From Pandoraea anapnoica (GTDB lineage Bacteria > Pseudomonadota > Gammaproteobacteria > Burkholderiales > Burkholderiaceae): a DNA stretch of 64,000 bases. This document shows positions 55,792-63,362 of this stretch, piece after piece (the first letter of the stretch is position 1; each line of letters starts with the position of its first letter). Position numbers and translations under genes: made by a program. The stretch lies in the NCBI RefSeq assembly GCF_902459765.1, contig NZ_CABPSP010000005.1:248001-312000 (forward strand), written 5' to 3'. Under the pieces are notes generated by a model. The model saw nothing but the letters and a program-made list of their open reading frames with translations. It made no database searches and was not told the origin of the DNA.

Positions 55792-56028
55792 AAGCTCAAA
55801 CGCGGTTTGGACGGCGATTTCAGGGCGTTTCCCGAGGCAGGGCCACGGTTACCTGCGGGCAGGCCGGATTTCGCGACGCCTCCGGTCCCGACGCTTCCCC
55901 GGCCCGGTTGATCGGGAGCAAGATCGCGCCGTCGTGCTTATCTCCAGACCGTTCTTCGCGCTGGTCACATTGCACGCGGTGAAATAGAATGGCGCGCAAT
56001 TGAATTGGAACCGAAGCGTAATACCCGA

Positions 56029-56484
56029 ATGGCAGTGAGCAAAAAGGCCGCACAAAAAACGCCCGTGCGTCTGGAAGATCAATTGGGCTTCGCGTTGTAC
56101 TCCGCATCGCTGGCGATGACCAAAGCACACAAACCGATGCTCGACAGACTTGGTCTGACCTACTCGCAGTATCTCGCGATGGTGGTGCTCTGGGAGCAGG
56201 ACGATATCGCCGTCAACCAGTTGGGCGCACGTCTGGGACTCGACTCCGGGACGCTCACACCTTTGCTGAAAAGACTGGAAATCATGGGGCTTTTGACGCG
56301 TCGTCGTGGAGAAATCGACGAGCGTCAGGTGTTCATCGATCTCACGCCGCGTGGGGTGAATCTGCGTCGTGAGGCACGTCAGGTGCCCGCGCAGGTGCAG
56401 GCGGCAACGGGACAGTCGGACACCGCGCAAAAGACATTACGCAACCTGCTTCTGCAATTGCGCGACGCCCTCAACGACGCGTAG
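56029..56484 (+). CDS. MarR family regulator, OhrR-like but cysteine-less
   Basis: 151-aa regulator that closely follows the organic-hydroperoxide sensor OhrR: LEDQLGFALYSASLAMTKAH, RLGLTYSQYLAMVVLWEQDD, LGARLGLDSGTLTPLLKRLE. In OhrR the opening motif is LCFALYS, whose Cys is oxidised by peroxides; here it is Gly20 (codon GGC), and the whole protein has no Cys. ATG 56029 is chosen because the eight codons before it lack similarity. No ohr gene is next door. It may be a constitutive repressor, or respond to a non-peroxide ligand. Confidence 0.88.
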   Translation: MAVSKKAAQKTPVRLEDQLGFALYSASLAMTKAHKPMLDRLGLTYSQYLAMVVLWEQDDIAVNQLGARLGLDSGTLTPLLKRLEIMGLLTRRRGEIDERQVFIDLTPRGVNLRREARQVPAQVQAATGQSDTAQKTLRNLLLQLRDALNDA

Positions 56485-56486
56485 TC

Positions 56487-56524
56487 AAAACAAAACGCGC
56501 GCCTCCTTGCGGAAAAGCGCGCGT
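56487..56524 (-). terminator. Terminator of the DedA/rhodanese gene
   Basis: An 8-bp stem (56495-56502 with 56517-56524), read on the minus strand, is followed by TTTTGTTTTG. It lies between two convergent genes. Confidence 0.75.
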
Positions 56525-56563
56525 CATTCAGTTGTGCGCAATCGAATGCGCCACTGTCAGGAA

Positions 56564-57511
56564 TCAGTGCGCCGGCACGAGCATTTCCATGCCGTCGATT
56601 TTCTCGACGGTGTAGCCGGCGTCACGCCACGCATCGAGCCCACCAAGCAGCGGGCGCACCTCCGAAAATCCCTGTCGACGCAGTTCCTGCGCCAGCTTCG
56701 CCGCCGTCACTTCGTTGGGACATGCGCAGAACACCACGATCCGGCGGTCGCGTGGGATGTCTTTCAGCTTGGCGGCGATCTCGTCCGGTTCGATGGCCAG
56801 TGCGCCCGGAATCGTGAATGGGTCCACGGCGCGGCGCGCGGCCGAGCGCACGTCGATCACGACTGGCGTGATGTCGTCCTTCATCCACGATTCGAGCGTC
56901 TGCACGCCGATGCGGGCCATGCGCAGCGAGCGCAGCAGCCGGTAGCGGTTCAGCCAGCGGTTGAGCAGGTAAAGCGCGAAGATCAGCACCACCAGCCAGA
57001 GCACACCGCGGCCAAGCGTATCGAAGGCGTCGAGCACTGCGACGATGTGCGAGGCAAAGCCGACGCCGAGCGCCACCGCCAGCCCTGACCAGAGCACGGC
57101 ACCGATGGCGTCGTACATCAGAAACATGCGCCACGAGACACCGAGCGCGCCAGCCATCGGCACCGACAACGCCGAGAGGCCCGGTACAAAGCGCGCGAAC
57201 ATCAGCACCCGCACACCGTGCCTTCCGATGGCCCCTTCGGTGCGGCTCACGCACGTGTCGGGCGAAATCGACAGTCGGCACATCAGGCGCAGGATGTGGT
57301 GGCCGTAGCGGCGTCCGGCGAGGAACCAGAGCGCATCGCCCAGCAGTGCGGCAAAGACCGCCAGTGCGACGATCGACAGCGGCGGGAACAGCGACGTCGA
57401 GGCCGTCACGATGAGCGTGGGATAGGCGGGCAACGGCAGCCCCAGCGCCTGTCCGAAGATATTCAGAAAGACGAGCCAGAGCCCGAAGCGGGCGATGAGA
57501 TCGAACAACAT
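56564..57511 (-). CDS. DedA family membrane protein fused to rhodanese domain
   Basis: 315 aa in two parts. The N-terminal part (about 1-200) is a DedA/SNARE-associated domain: GQALGLPLPAYPTLIVTAST, GDALWFLAGRRYGHHILRLM, and MFARFVPGLSALSVPMAGAL with the conserved F-x-R-x3-PG motif. The C-terminal part (about 215-315) is a rhodanese-like domain with the active-site cysteine in VVFCACPNEVTAA, IDVRSAARR and LLGGLDAWRDAGY. ATG 57511 gives MLFDLIARFGLWLVFLNIFG. DedA proteins act in lipid flipping and membrane homeostasis; the rhodanese part may transfer sulfur or simply bind. The combination is known in proteobacteria, but its joint role is not. Confidence 0.9.
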   Translation of the reverse strand: MLFDLIARFGLWLVFLNIFGQALGLPLPAYPTLIVTASTSLFPPLSIVALAVFAALLGDALWFLAGRRYGHHILRLMCRLSISPDTCVSRTEGAIGRHGVRVLMFARFVPGLSALSVPMAGALGVSWRMFLMYDAIGAVLWSGLAVALGVGFASHIVAVLDAFDTLGRGVLWLVVLIFALYLLNRWLNRYRLLRSLRMARIGVQTLESWMKDDITPVVIDVRSAARRAVDPFTIPGALAIEPDEIAAKLKDIPRDRRIVVFCACPNEVTAAKLAQELRRQGFSEVRPLLGGLDAWRDAGYTVEKIDGMEMLVPAH

Positions 57512-57725
57512 GCCGGGTACCTGTTGGCAGAGAAACGTTACGGGGGGAACCAAAACGCAAATACGTCCAATCGGGCGCGATACCGCATGTTAACGCTGTG
57601 CCGTGACGCTCAGAAGCCGTGAAGCCGAAAAGTATTGTTGCGGATCTGGAACGATGGCCGTGATGTCCCGGGAACACACGCCCCTATCGAGCCAATAGTG
57701 CCCGGCGCGACGGGGCGACCGGGTG

Positions 57726-59291
57726 TCAGTGCCCCATCGCCGCCGACGTCCCCTTTTTCGGTTTAGTCAGCCAAACCAGCGCCGCCATCGCGAGAAAGAC
57801 ATACCCCGACAGATGGAAGATGTCGTTCGTCGCCAGCATGAAGGATTGCCGCGTAACGAGGTCGTTGAGCACCCCGAGGTCCGCGCCGTTGGTGAGACCG
57901 AGTCCCTGACGGAGCTGGTCGAGGTAGCTCGTCGTGGCGTCGGAGTATGGCGTGATGTGCTCGACGAGCCGCGCGTGATGGTAGATCGCCCGATCCTCCC
58001 ACATCGTCGTACTGATAGCCGTGCCGATGGCGCCCGAGAGCGTCCGGAAGAAGTTCGACAAGCCCGAAGCCGCCGCGAGACGCTCGTCCGAGATGCTGGA
58101 AAGCGTGATCGTTGTGACCGGCACGAAGAAGCACGCGATGCCGATGCCCTGCACGAGTCGCGGCTCGATGACCTTCGCAAACGACAGATTCAGCGCGAAA
58201 TGCGAGTTCCAGAACGACACCCCCGCAAACACGAAGAACGCGAACGAGGCCACGGCGCGCAGATTCAGCCGGTTCATGTTCTGCCCGATGATGGGCGAGA
58301 GAACGAGCGCCAGCAGGCCCACCGGCGCTGTCGCAAGCCCTGCCTTGCCTGCGGTGTAGTCCATCACCGTTTGCAACCACAGCGGGAAGATCACGACCGA
58401 CGCGAAGAACGTCATGAAGCCGAACGAAATCACCACGACGCCCAGCGCAAAGTTTCGATCCTTGAACAGGGTGAGATCGACAATCGGTTTGTCGGACGTC
58501 AGCTCCCACAGGATCAGGAACGACAGACAGATCGCGGCGGTGAGCGCGAGTGTGACGATCAGGCTGTTGTTGAACCAGTCGCGATCCTTGCCGAGGTCGA
58601 GCATCATCTGCAACGAGCCGACGCCGATGGCCAGCAGCGCGAGACCGATCAGATCGATAGGCAGTTTCTGCGTCTTCGTTTCATGCCCGCGCAGCAGGAT
58701 CCAACACGATACGGCGGAGAAAATGCCGACCGGCACGTTGATGTAGAAGATCCACGGCCAGGTGTAGTTGTCGGTGATCCAGCCGCCGACAACGGGGCCG
58801 AAGATCGGCGCGACGATGACCGTCATGGCCCACAGGCCCAGCGCGAGACCGCGTTTTTTCTCCGGGAAGCTGCGCAGCAGGATCGTTTGCGAGAGCGGCA
58901 CCATCGGGCCGGAGACAAGCCCTTGCAGCAGACGGAAGAACACCAGCGATTCCATGTTCGGGGCGAGGCCGCACAGCATCGATGCGATGGTGAAGGCCGC
59001 CACGGACATGACGAAGAGCCTCGCTTCGCCCACCCGCCGCGCGAGCCATCCTGTCAGCGGCACGGCGATGGCGGCAGCCACCGCGTACGAACTGATCACC
59101 CACGTGCCCTGACTGTTCGACACACCGACGCTCCCGGCGATGGTCGGCACGGCAACGTTGGCGATGGACGTGTCGAGCACCTCCATGAACGTGCCCAATG
59201 CGAGGCCCACGGTAAGGATCGCCAGTCGTGCGCCGGTGAGCGGTGCGCCTTGCGGCGGGGCGGCGGAGGATGCCGTGGCGGCGTCTGCCAT
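57726..59291 (-). CDS. DHA2 family multidrug efflux MFS transporter (EmrB-like)
   Basis: 521-aa, 14-helix drug:H+ antiporter. EmrB-type motifs: GTFMEVLDTSIANVAVPTIA (motif D1), ISSYAVAAAIAVPLTGWLAR, RLLQGLVSGPMVPLSQTILL and GLWAMTVIVAPIFGPVVGGW (motif C, antiporter signature), then WPWIFYINVPVGIFSAV. ATG 59291 follows GGGAGACG. The usual EmrA periplasmic adaptor and outer-membrane partner genes are absent next to it, so it may pair with unlinked partners or act alone. The 471-bp region upstream holds its promoter. Confidence 0.93.
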   Translation of the reverse strand: MADAATASSAAPPQGAPLTGARLAILTVGLALGTFMEVLDTSIANVAVPTIAGSVGVSNSQGTWVISSYAVAAAIAVPLTGWLARRVGEARLFVMSVAAFTIASMLCGLAPNMESLVFFRLLQGLVSGPMVPLSQTILLRSFPEKKRGLALGLWAMTVIVAPIFGPVVGGWITDNYTWPWIFYINVPVGIFSAVSCWILLRGHETKTQKLPIDLIGLALLAIGVGSLQMMLDLGKDRDWFNNSLIVTLALTAAICLSFLILWELTSDKPIVDLTLFKDRNFALGVVVISFGFMTFFASVVIFPLWLQTVMDYTAGKAGLATAPVGLLALVLSPIIGQNMNRLNLRAVASFAFFVFAGVSFWNSHFALNLSFAKVIEPRLVQGIGIACFFVPVTTITLSSISDERLAAASGLSNFFRTLSGAIGTAISTTMWEDRAIYHHARLVEHITPYSDATTSYLDQLRQGLGLTNGADLGVLNDLVTRQSFMLATNDIFHLSGYVFLAMAALVWLTKPKKGTSAAMGH

Positions 59292-59762
59292 GTAAAACGT
59301 CTCCCTGTATTGATGGCCGGACGATGTTGGTCCCAGTAGCGTCCGGCGTCCGTGGCATCGCGGCCAAAGTCTTCCCCGGATGGTGCCGCACATCCCGCGC
59401 GCTGTGCGACGCAGGTTTGGAAGTGAGTCTCTAAATTGTCAGATTGCGCTCGTAACTCTCTCGAAATTTAGCTCATCTTGCGTGAATCACGCGCCCTGCA
59501 AGGGTTTGCGACCGGCCCGGATCGGGGCGTTCGGGGGTGGCGCGGCGATTCACCGGCGGCGGCCGAACGTCAGACGTTTTTGCCCCTTGACGGCGTTCGG
59601 GCGGCGGGATTGAATCGCCGGTAGCGCTCGACGTTAGCGATGCAACGTCGCAGTCCCCAGGGCGCTGTCGTCGCTTTATCGATGTCGTGCAGGCTCAAAT
59701 AAGAAAACGCTCGTCCACCGCCTACCGGCGTCCCGGCGACAGCAAAATCACAGGATAAGCCC
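59292..59762. other. Divergent region between the EmrB-like and MHYT genes
   Basis: 471 bp. An AT-richer stretch at 59420-59490 contains short inverted pieces (CTAAATT and AATTTAG) that could be an operator. No gene is supported. It must carry both promoters. Confidence 0.4.
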
Positions 59763-60557
59763 ATGCAGCCAGGTAGCGTCGTTCCTCTTTATTACAGCGA
59801 ATTCCTTGTCCTGCTGTCCTTCGTGATCTCGGCGCTGGGGGCCTATGTCGCGCTGGTCGCGGCGTCGCGCATTCGCGACGAAGACGGACGCATCAGCCTT
59901 GGCTATCTTTCGGTGTCTGCGCTGGCGCTCGGCGGCATCGGCATCTGGGGCATGCATTTCATTGGGATGGCGGCGCAGCGCATGCCGTTTCCCGTCTCCT
60001 ATTCCCTCTGGCCGACCGTTGGCAGTCTGGTGCTTGCAGTCGTCGTCTCCGGGGCGGCGCTCTGGTTCGTGGCTCGTGCGTCGTATCGCAACATCCTGCA
60101 ATGCGCGATTGCGGGCGTTGGCGCGGGACTCGGTGTGGCCGGTATGCATTATCTCGGCATGAGCGCGATGCGCACGCAAGCGTATTTCGAATGGGACACC
60201 ACGATCATTGCGCTGTCCGTGCTGATCGCCATTGTGGCGGCGAGTGTGGCGCTGTGGCTGGCGTTCCATCTGGAAACGAGTCTGCAACGCGCACTGGCGG
60301 CGCTGGTGATGGCGGTCGCCGTGTGCGGCATGCACTACACGGGCATGCGCGCCGGGACGATCATCTGCACAGCCGAGACGCGCGCGCAGGTTAGCCTGCG
60401 ACTCGGGGGAGATACGCTGCCGTACGGTGTGTTTGCCATTGCCTGCGTGGTGTTGCTGGGCATGGCGGTGCTGCTGTATCGCACGTCGCGCAGACGACGC
60501 GCGCGCATGGCCGCGCGGCTCGATGCACTCATGCGTCAGCGGGCGGGGCATGTCTGA
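59763..60557 (+). CDS. MHYT domain signalling protein
   Basis: 264-aa inner-membrane protein with seven predicted helices and three MHYT motifs: GMHFIGM (about residue 63), GMHYLGM (about 127) and GMHYTGM (about 189). The MHYT unit is thought to bind copper and sense O2, CO or NO. No GGDEF, EAL, histidine kinase or other output domain follows, only a basic tail (RTSRRRRARMAARLD), so any signalling must go through a partner. ATG 59763 (MQPGSVVPLYYSEFLVLLSF) is the first in frame. A strong bidirectional terminator follows. Confidence 0.93.
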   Translation: MQPGSVVPLYYSEFLVLLSFVISALGAYVALVAASRIRDEDGRISLGYLSVSALALGGIGIWGMHFIGMAAQRMPFPVSYSLWPTVGSLVLAVVVSGAALWFVARASYRNILQCAIAGVGAGLGVAGMHYLGMSAMRTQAYFEWDTTIIALSVLIAIVAASVALWLAFHLETSLQRALAALVMAVAVCGMHYTGMRAGTIICTAETRAQVSLRLGGDTLPYGVFAIACVVLLGMAVLLYRTSRRRRARMAARLDALMRQRAGHV

Positions 60558-60599
60558 GGTGCACCTTCCGGACGTCGCACCGAATCCATTGAATCCATG

Positions 60600-60637
60600 A
60601 AAAACGCCGGCCTGTCTTTCGACGGGCCGGCGTTTTT
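60600..60637. terminator. Bidirectional terminator after the MHYT gene
   Basis: A 13-bp perfect stem (60600-60612 with 60625-60637) starts with AAAAA and ends with TTTTT, so it stops both the MHYT transcript and the small gene at 60679. Confidence 0.88.
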
Positions 60638-60678
60638 CATGCGTTGCCTACCAAGCGCCTCGCGGCGCAGCACGATGT

Positions 60679-60894
60679 TCAGTGCAGGATCGGGCTTCCT
60701 CCGACAGGCATGACGTCACCTGTTTCAATCAGGTCGACGATATCGAACGGTTCAGTGTTGAGCTCGCGCGATGCACCGGGCTGGCCGGCATACCACCTAA
60801 CCATCGCCATATGACCCAACACACGGATCACGATGCCAATGGCATCACGCGGCACTGCGATGTGTTTAGATTTGACGATCGATCCGACTTGCAC
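60679..60894 (-). CDS. Small uncharacterised protein (71 aa)
   Basis: Compact globular-looking protein, VQVGSIVKSKHIAVPRDAIG then IVIRVLGHMAMVRWYAGQPG, ending in a short acidic region. The beta-rich start resembles small SH3/KOW-like folds but I assign no family. GTG 60894 is the best start: AGGAGG lies 5 nt upstream, a near-perfect Shine-Dalgarno. The frame is open to ATG 60927, which lacks a ribosome site. It sits between the bidirectional terminator and thpR in the same direction as thpR. Function unknown. Confidence 0.7.
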   Translation of the reverse strand: MQVGSIVKSKHIAVPRDAIGIVIRVLGHMAMVRWYAGQPGASRELNTEPFDIVDLIETGDVMPVGGSPILH

Positions 60895-60951
60895 TTGAGC
60901 CTCCTGCGAATGACGAGAAACCGACATGCCGACCGGACGGCCAACACATCG

Positions 60952-61548
60952 TCATCCGACTATACCGTATTGCGTTGCGGGCATTGCCGATTTCTCGGCG
61001 GACGTCTCGAAAAAGCCGTCCGGTTGCCCACCGGGCTGTCCGCTATGGTGCTCGGCTAACAAGCGATAGTGCGGCCCGCGTGGTGTGCGCACCGAATGCA
61101 CGAGAACATAGCCGTCGCAATGCCAGATCAGCGGAGGCGGATAGAGATCCGACGGCGCTCGCCGCGCATGACGCAGCAGCGACACGTGGGGACGGAAGGA
61201 CTGCGTCACGACCCGCGCACCGGTGGCACGCCATTGAGAGAGCAGCGTGTTGCGGGTGGCGACGAGATGGTCAGGCACGCTCGGCGCACCCGCCCAGACG
61301 ATCTTCCTGTCCGACCAATAGCCCAGATGATCAAAGGTCAGCGTGAACGGTTCGAGCGGCGTGCGCTGCATGAGCGCGAGTAACATGGGCAGACGCGCGG
61401 GATCGATCTCGTCGAGGAAGGCGAGCGTCAGATGCAACGTCTGGGCGCGGAGCACGCGTCCGCCGCATTCCGAATGTGCCGACGAGGCCCAATCGTGAAG
61501 CTGCGCGCGCACACCCGGCCCCGGCCAAAGCGCAAGGAAGAGTCGCAT
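60952..61548 (-). CDS. thpR: RNA 2',3'-cyclic phosphodiesterase (2'-5' RNA ligase family)
   Basis: 198-aa 2H phosphoesterase, formerly LigT, that opens 2',3'-cyclic phosphates and ligates tRNA halves through 2'-5' linkages in vitro. The family's paired HxTx motifs are present: HLTL (about residue 39) and HVSL (about residue 121), each in a beta strand. N-terminus: MRLFLALWPGPGVRAQLHDW. The C-terminal 40 residues run beyond the usual core (LLAEHHSGQPGGQPDGFFET). It is followed on the same strand by the small gene at 60679. Confidence 0.93.
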   Translation of the reverse strand: MRLFLALWPGPGVRAQLHDWASSAHSECGGRVLRAQTLHLTLAFLDEIDPARLPMLLALMQRTPLEPFTLTFDHLGYWSDRKIVWAGAPSVPDHLVATRNTLLSQWRATGARVVTQSFRPHVSLLRHARRAPSDLYPPPLIWHCDGYVLVHSVRTPRGPHYRLLAEHHSGQPGGQPDGFFETSAEKSAMPATQYGIVG

Positions 61549-61675
61549 GGGAACACCAGAGAATGGATCCGACTGATGATTCTCATAGTAGGCGGGCGCT
61601 CAGGCGAATGCCAGCGGCATGCCTCACCGGTTTCGGCGCCCCGAGACGTGGCCTTCTCGTGCGATTCGTCCGATA

Positions 61676-62056
61676 TCAGTTCGTGGAGATGCCCGGCGTG
61701 ATGCCGCGGCGATTGCGGCGCGGTGTCTCAGGCGGCTTCTCCTCTGCCTTGGGCGCGGGTGGACGCGTGATGCTGTTCCAGTTGTTCTGGATCGCAGTGT
61801 CGGTGGTGTCGCGGGAGACAGCGCGCGAGATATCGGCGCTCGGATTGAACACGGACGAACCGCCTGCGGGAGCCGCGCTATTGGCAGGCGCTGACGTGTT
61901 TTGCGCGTGTGCGTGCGGGGTGACGAACAATGCGGCGGCGATGGTCACAGGCAGCGTCAGCCACAGCGCTTTATGGAGCGACTTATGTAGCGGCTTTTGC
62001 AGCACAGATGCGCTCGGTGCGCGGGAGGTGAAGCGGGACGTCGAGTCGTGGGCCAT
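61676..62056 (-). CDS. Hypothetical secreted protein (126 aa)
   Basis: Signal-peptide protein. The cytoplasmic-type basic leader (residues about 1-30) precedes a hydrophobic core ALWLTLPVTIAAALFVTPHA and a cleavage site near AHA before QNTSAPA. The mature part is short, Ala/Pro/Ser-rich, with NPSADISRAVSRDTTDTAIQ and a basic proline-rich end (EKPPETPRRNRRG). No domain recognised. ATG 62056 is preferred over ATG 62080 because it has an upstream GAGA and a more normal leader. It lies in a same-strand series with the lipoprotein and Tyr-rich protein genes at 62154 and 62708. Envelope-located, function unknown. Confidence 0.7.
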   Translation of the reverse strand: MAHDSTSRFTSRAPSASVLQKPLHKSLHKALWLTLPVTIAAALFVTPHAHAQNTSAPANSAAPAGGSSVFNPSADISRAVSRDTTDTAIQNNWNSITRPPAPKAEEKPPETPRRNRRGITPGISTN

Positions 62057-62153
62057 CGGATGTCTCGTGCGAGAACACATACGACGGCCGACGTCTGTGC
62101 CCGGGCGGGCTAACGTCGGCTGACGTCTGTCTTCTAGCTATTGTCGATAGGGG

Positions 62154-62693
62154 TCAGTAGCTGCCGGGCGGCGGCTTCCAGCCCGGGGGCGGAGGCGGCG
62201 GCGGTGCATAGCGCTGAATCGGTTGCGACGATACCATGTCGCCGCGCACGGGAACGCGATTGCCTGAGGCGTACATGCACTGAACGTAGGCCTGATCATA
62301 ACGGCTTTGCGTCAGGTATGCAGACGACTGGGCACTGCCCGCACCGACGGCACCGCCCGCGAGCAGACCGGCCCCGGCACCGATGGCAGCACCCGATCCG
62401 CCGCCAATGGCGGCACCCGCTGCCGCGCCCAGCGCGGTGCCGAGCACGGCGCTACCGATGGCGCTGGTGTTGGCGGCGGTGGCGGTATCCACACCGCCGT
62501 TTTGTCCGGACGCGTATTGGCGGCAGTTGAAGTCGTCTTGCCGGAACTGATCGAACGACTTCCCGGTGCCGGGCAGAGCCATCATGCTGGGCCCGTTAGG
62601 GACCACGACGCAGCCTGCGAGCGTTGCTGCTGCGATAACAATGGCCACTGGGGCCGCAAGACGCTTCAGGCGGGGCTGCGAGTCGAATGACAT
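62154..62693 (-). CDS. Glycine-zipper outer-membrane lipoprotein
   Basis: 179-aa lipoprotein. GGGAGACACG precedes ATG 62693. The signal peptide ends in a lipobox LAGC with Cys28 as the lipidated residue. The mature part has a GlyZip region (GAAAGAAIGGGSGAAIGAGA, about residues 86-118), which packs as helices in outer-membrane proteins, followed by SQPIQRYAPPPPPPPGWKPP, a proline-rich tail. Likely spans the periplasm or anchors other envelope proteins. It has the same order and spacing as the next gene at 62708, suggesting a small envelope operon. Confidence 0.88.
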   Translation of the reverse strand: MSFDSQPRLKRLAAPVAIVIAAATLAGCVVVPNGPSMMALPGTGKSFDQFRQDDFNCRQYASGQNGGVDTATAANTSAIGSAVLGTALGAAAGAAIGGGSGAAIGAGAGLLAGGAVGAGSAQSSAYLTQSRYDQAYVQCMYASGNRVPVRGDMVSSQPIQRYAPPPPPPPGWKPPPGSY

Positions 62694-62707
62694 TACGTGT
62701 CTCCCGA

Positions 62708-63061
62708 TCAGTTCGATGCCGGTTGCGCGGGCACTTCTCGCCAACCGGACGGACACGTTTTCACGTAGGGATAGTAGGCGCCTGCCTTGTCGCAGTAGTA
62801 CCAGGTGTCGCTATTCGCACCGGGCTGATCGTATTGCGCACCCGCTTGCGGTTGCTCGATGTACTGCTGCGGTTGGCTGGGAACGACGACGAGGGGCGGC
62901 GCGTAATACGGCGACGGTGCGGCGTACGGATAGGCGTAGGGGTATGGGTAATAGCCGGGACCGACCCAGACGCCCACGCGGCCATGCCAGGCGAAGGCGC
63001 TGCTGCTGGCCATGGCAGCGGCCACGGCGACGAAGCCGAGGACAACAGGAAGACGTTTCAC
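62708..63061 (-). CDS. Tyr/Pro-rich secreted protein (117 aa)
   Basis: Small periplasmic or cell-surface protein. GTG 63061 follows GAGG 8 nt upstream. The signal peptide MKRLPVVLGFVAVAAAMASS ends near AFA before WHGR. The mature part is rich in Tyr and Pro (GPGYYPYPYAYPYAAPSPYY) and ends with a compact YYCDKAGAYYPYVKTCPSGW block with two Cys. The family is common in Burkholderiaceae, to my recollection, but has no known function. It lies 14 bp upstream of the lipoprotein gene on the same strand. Confidence 0.82.
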   Translation of the reverse strand: MKRLPVVLGFVAVAAAMASSSAFAWHGRVGVWVGPGYYPYPYAYPYAAPSPYYAPPLVVVPSQPQQYIEQPQAGAQYDQPGANSDTWYYCDKAGAYYPYVKTCPSGWREVPAQPASN

Positions 63062-63362
63062 GACACGGACCTCGAAGAACCCTGGAGCTGACGTCTCCGA
63101 GTCTAGGCCCCACGCCCCTGCGGAGCAATTACGATGGCTGTTAGAAGTGTTTCAAAGCATTACCTTTCGGGGGCGGGCGACGGTGCGGGAGAAGGCGTTG
63201 ACGGTGTATCGAAGCGTGTACCGCGAGCGTGCAGCTACATGTGGTTACACGTGCGGTGATCGCGGGGAGAGGATCTTAAGATCCGCTTAAGCTTGGCTTC
63301 GCATACTGGGTTCGTCACTCGCACACCACTCGCATCGCAAGTGCCGCTCACAGAGGCCCATC
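63062..63362. other. Divergent intergenic region with palindromes
   Basis: 301 bp between the Tyr-rich protein gene and the DUF2076 gene, containing the palindromes at 63271-63292. No gene is supported here. Confidence 0.5.
63271..63292. repeat. Adjacent perfect palindromes upstream of the DUF2076 gene
   Basis: GGATCTTAAGATCC (63271-63284) is followed directly by GCTTAAGC (63285-63292). Both are perfect dyads and could be regulator sites in this divergent region. Confidence 0.5.

Larger units (their letters stand above)
55286..56028. other. Intergenic region between clcA and the OhrR-like gene
   Basis: 743 bp without a convincing gene. It contains the clcA promoter reading left, the three degenerate repeats, and the promoter of the MarR-family gene. 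Its base composition is lower in GC than the neighbours, with T- and A-rich patches such as 55455-55510. Several short open frames have no family resemblance. Confidence 0.5.
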
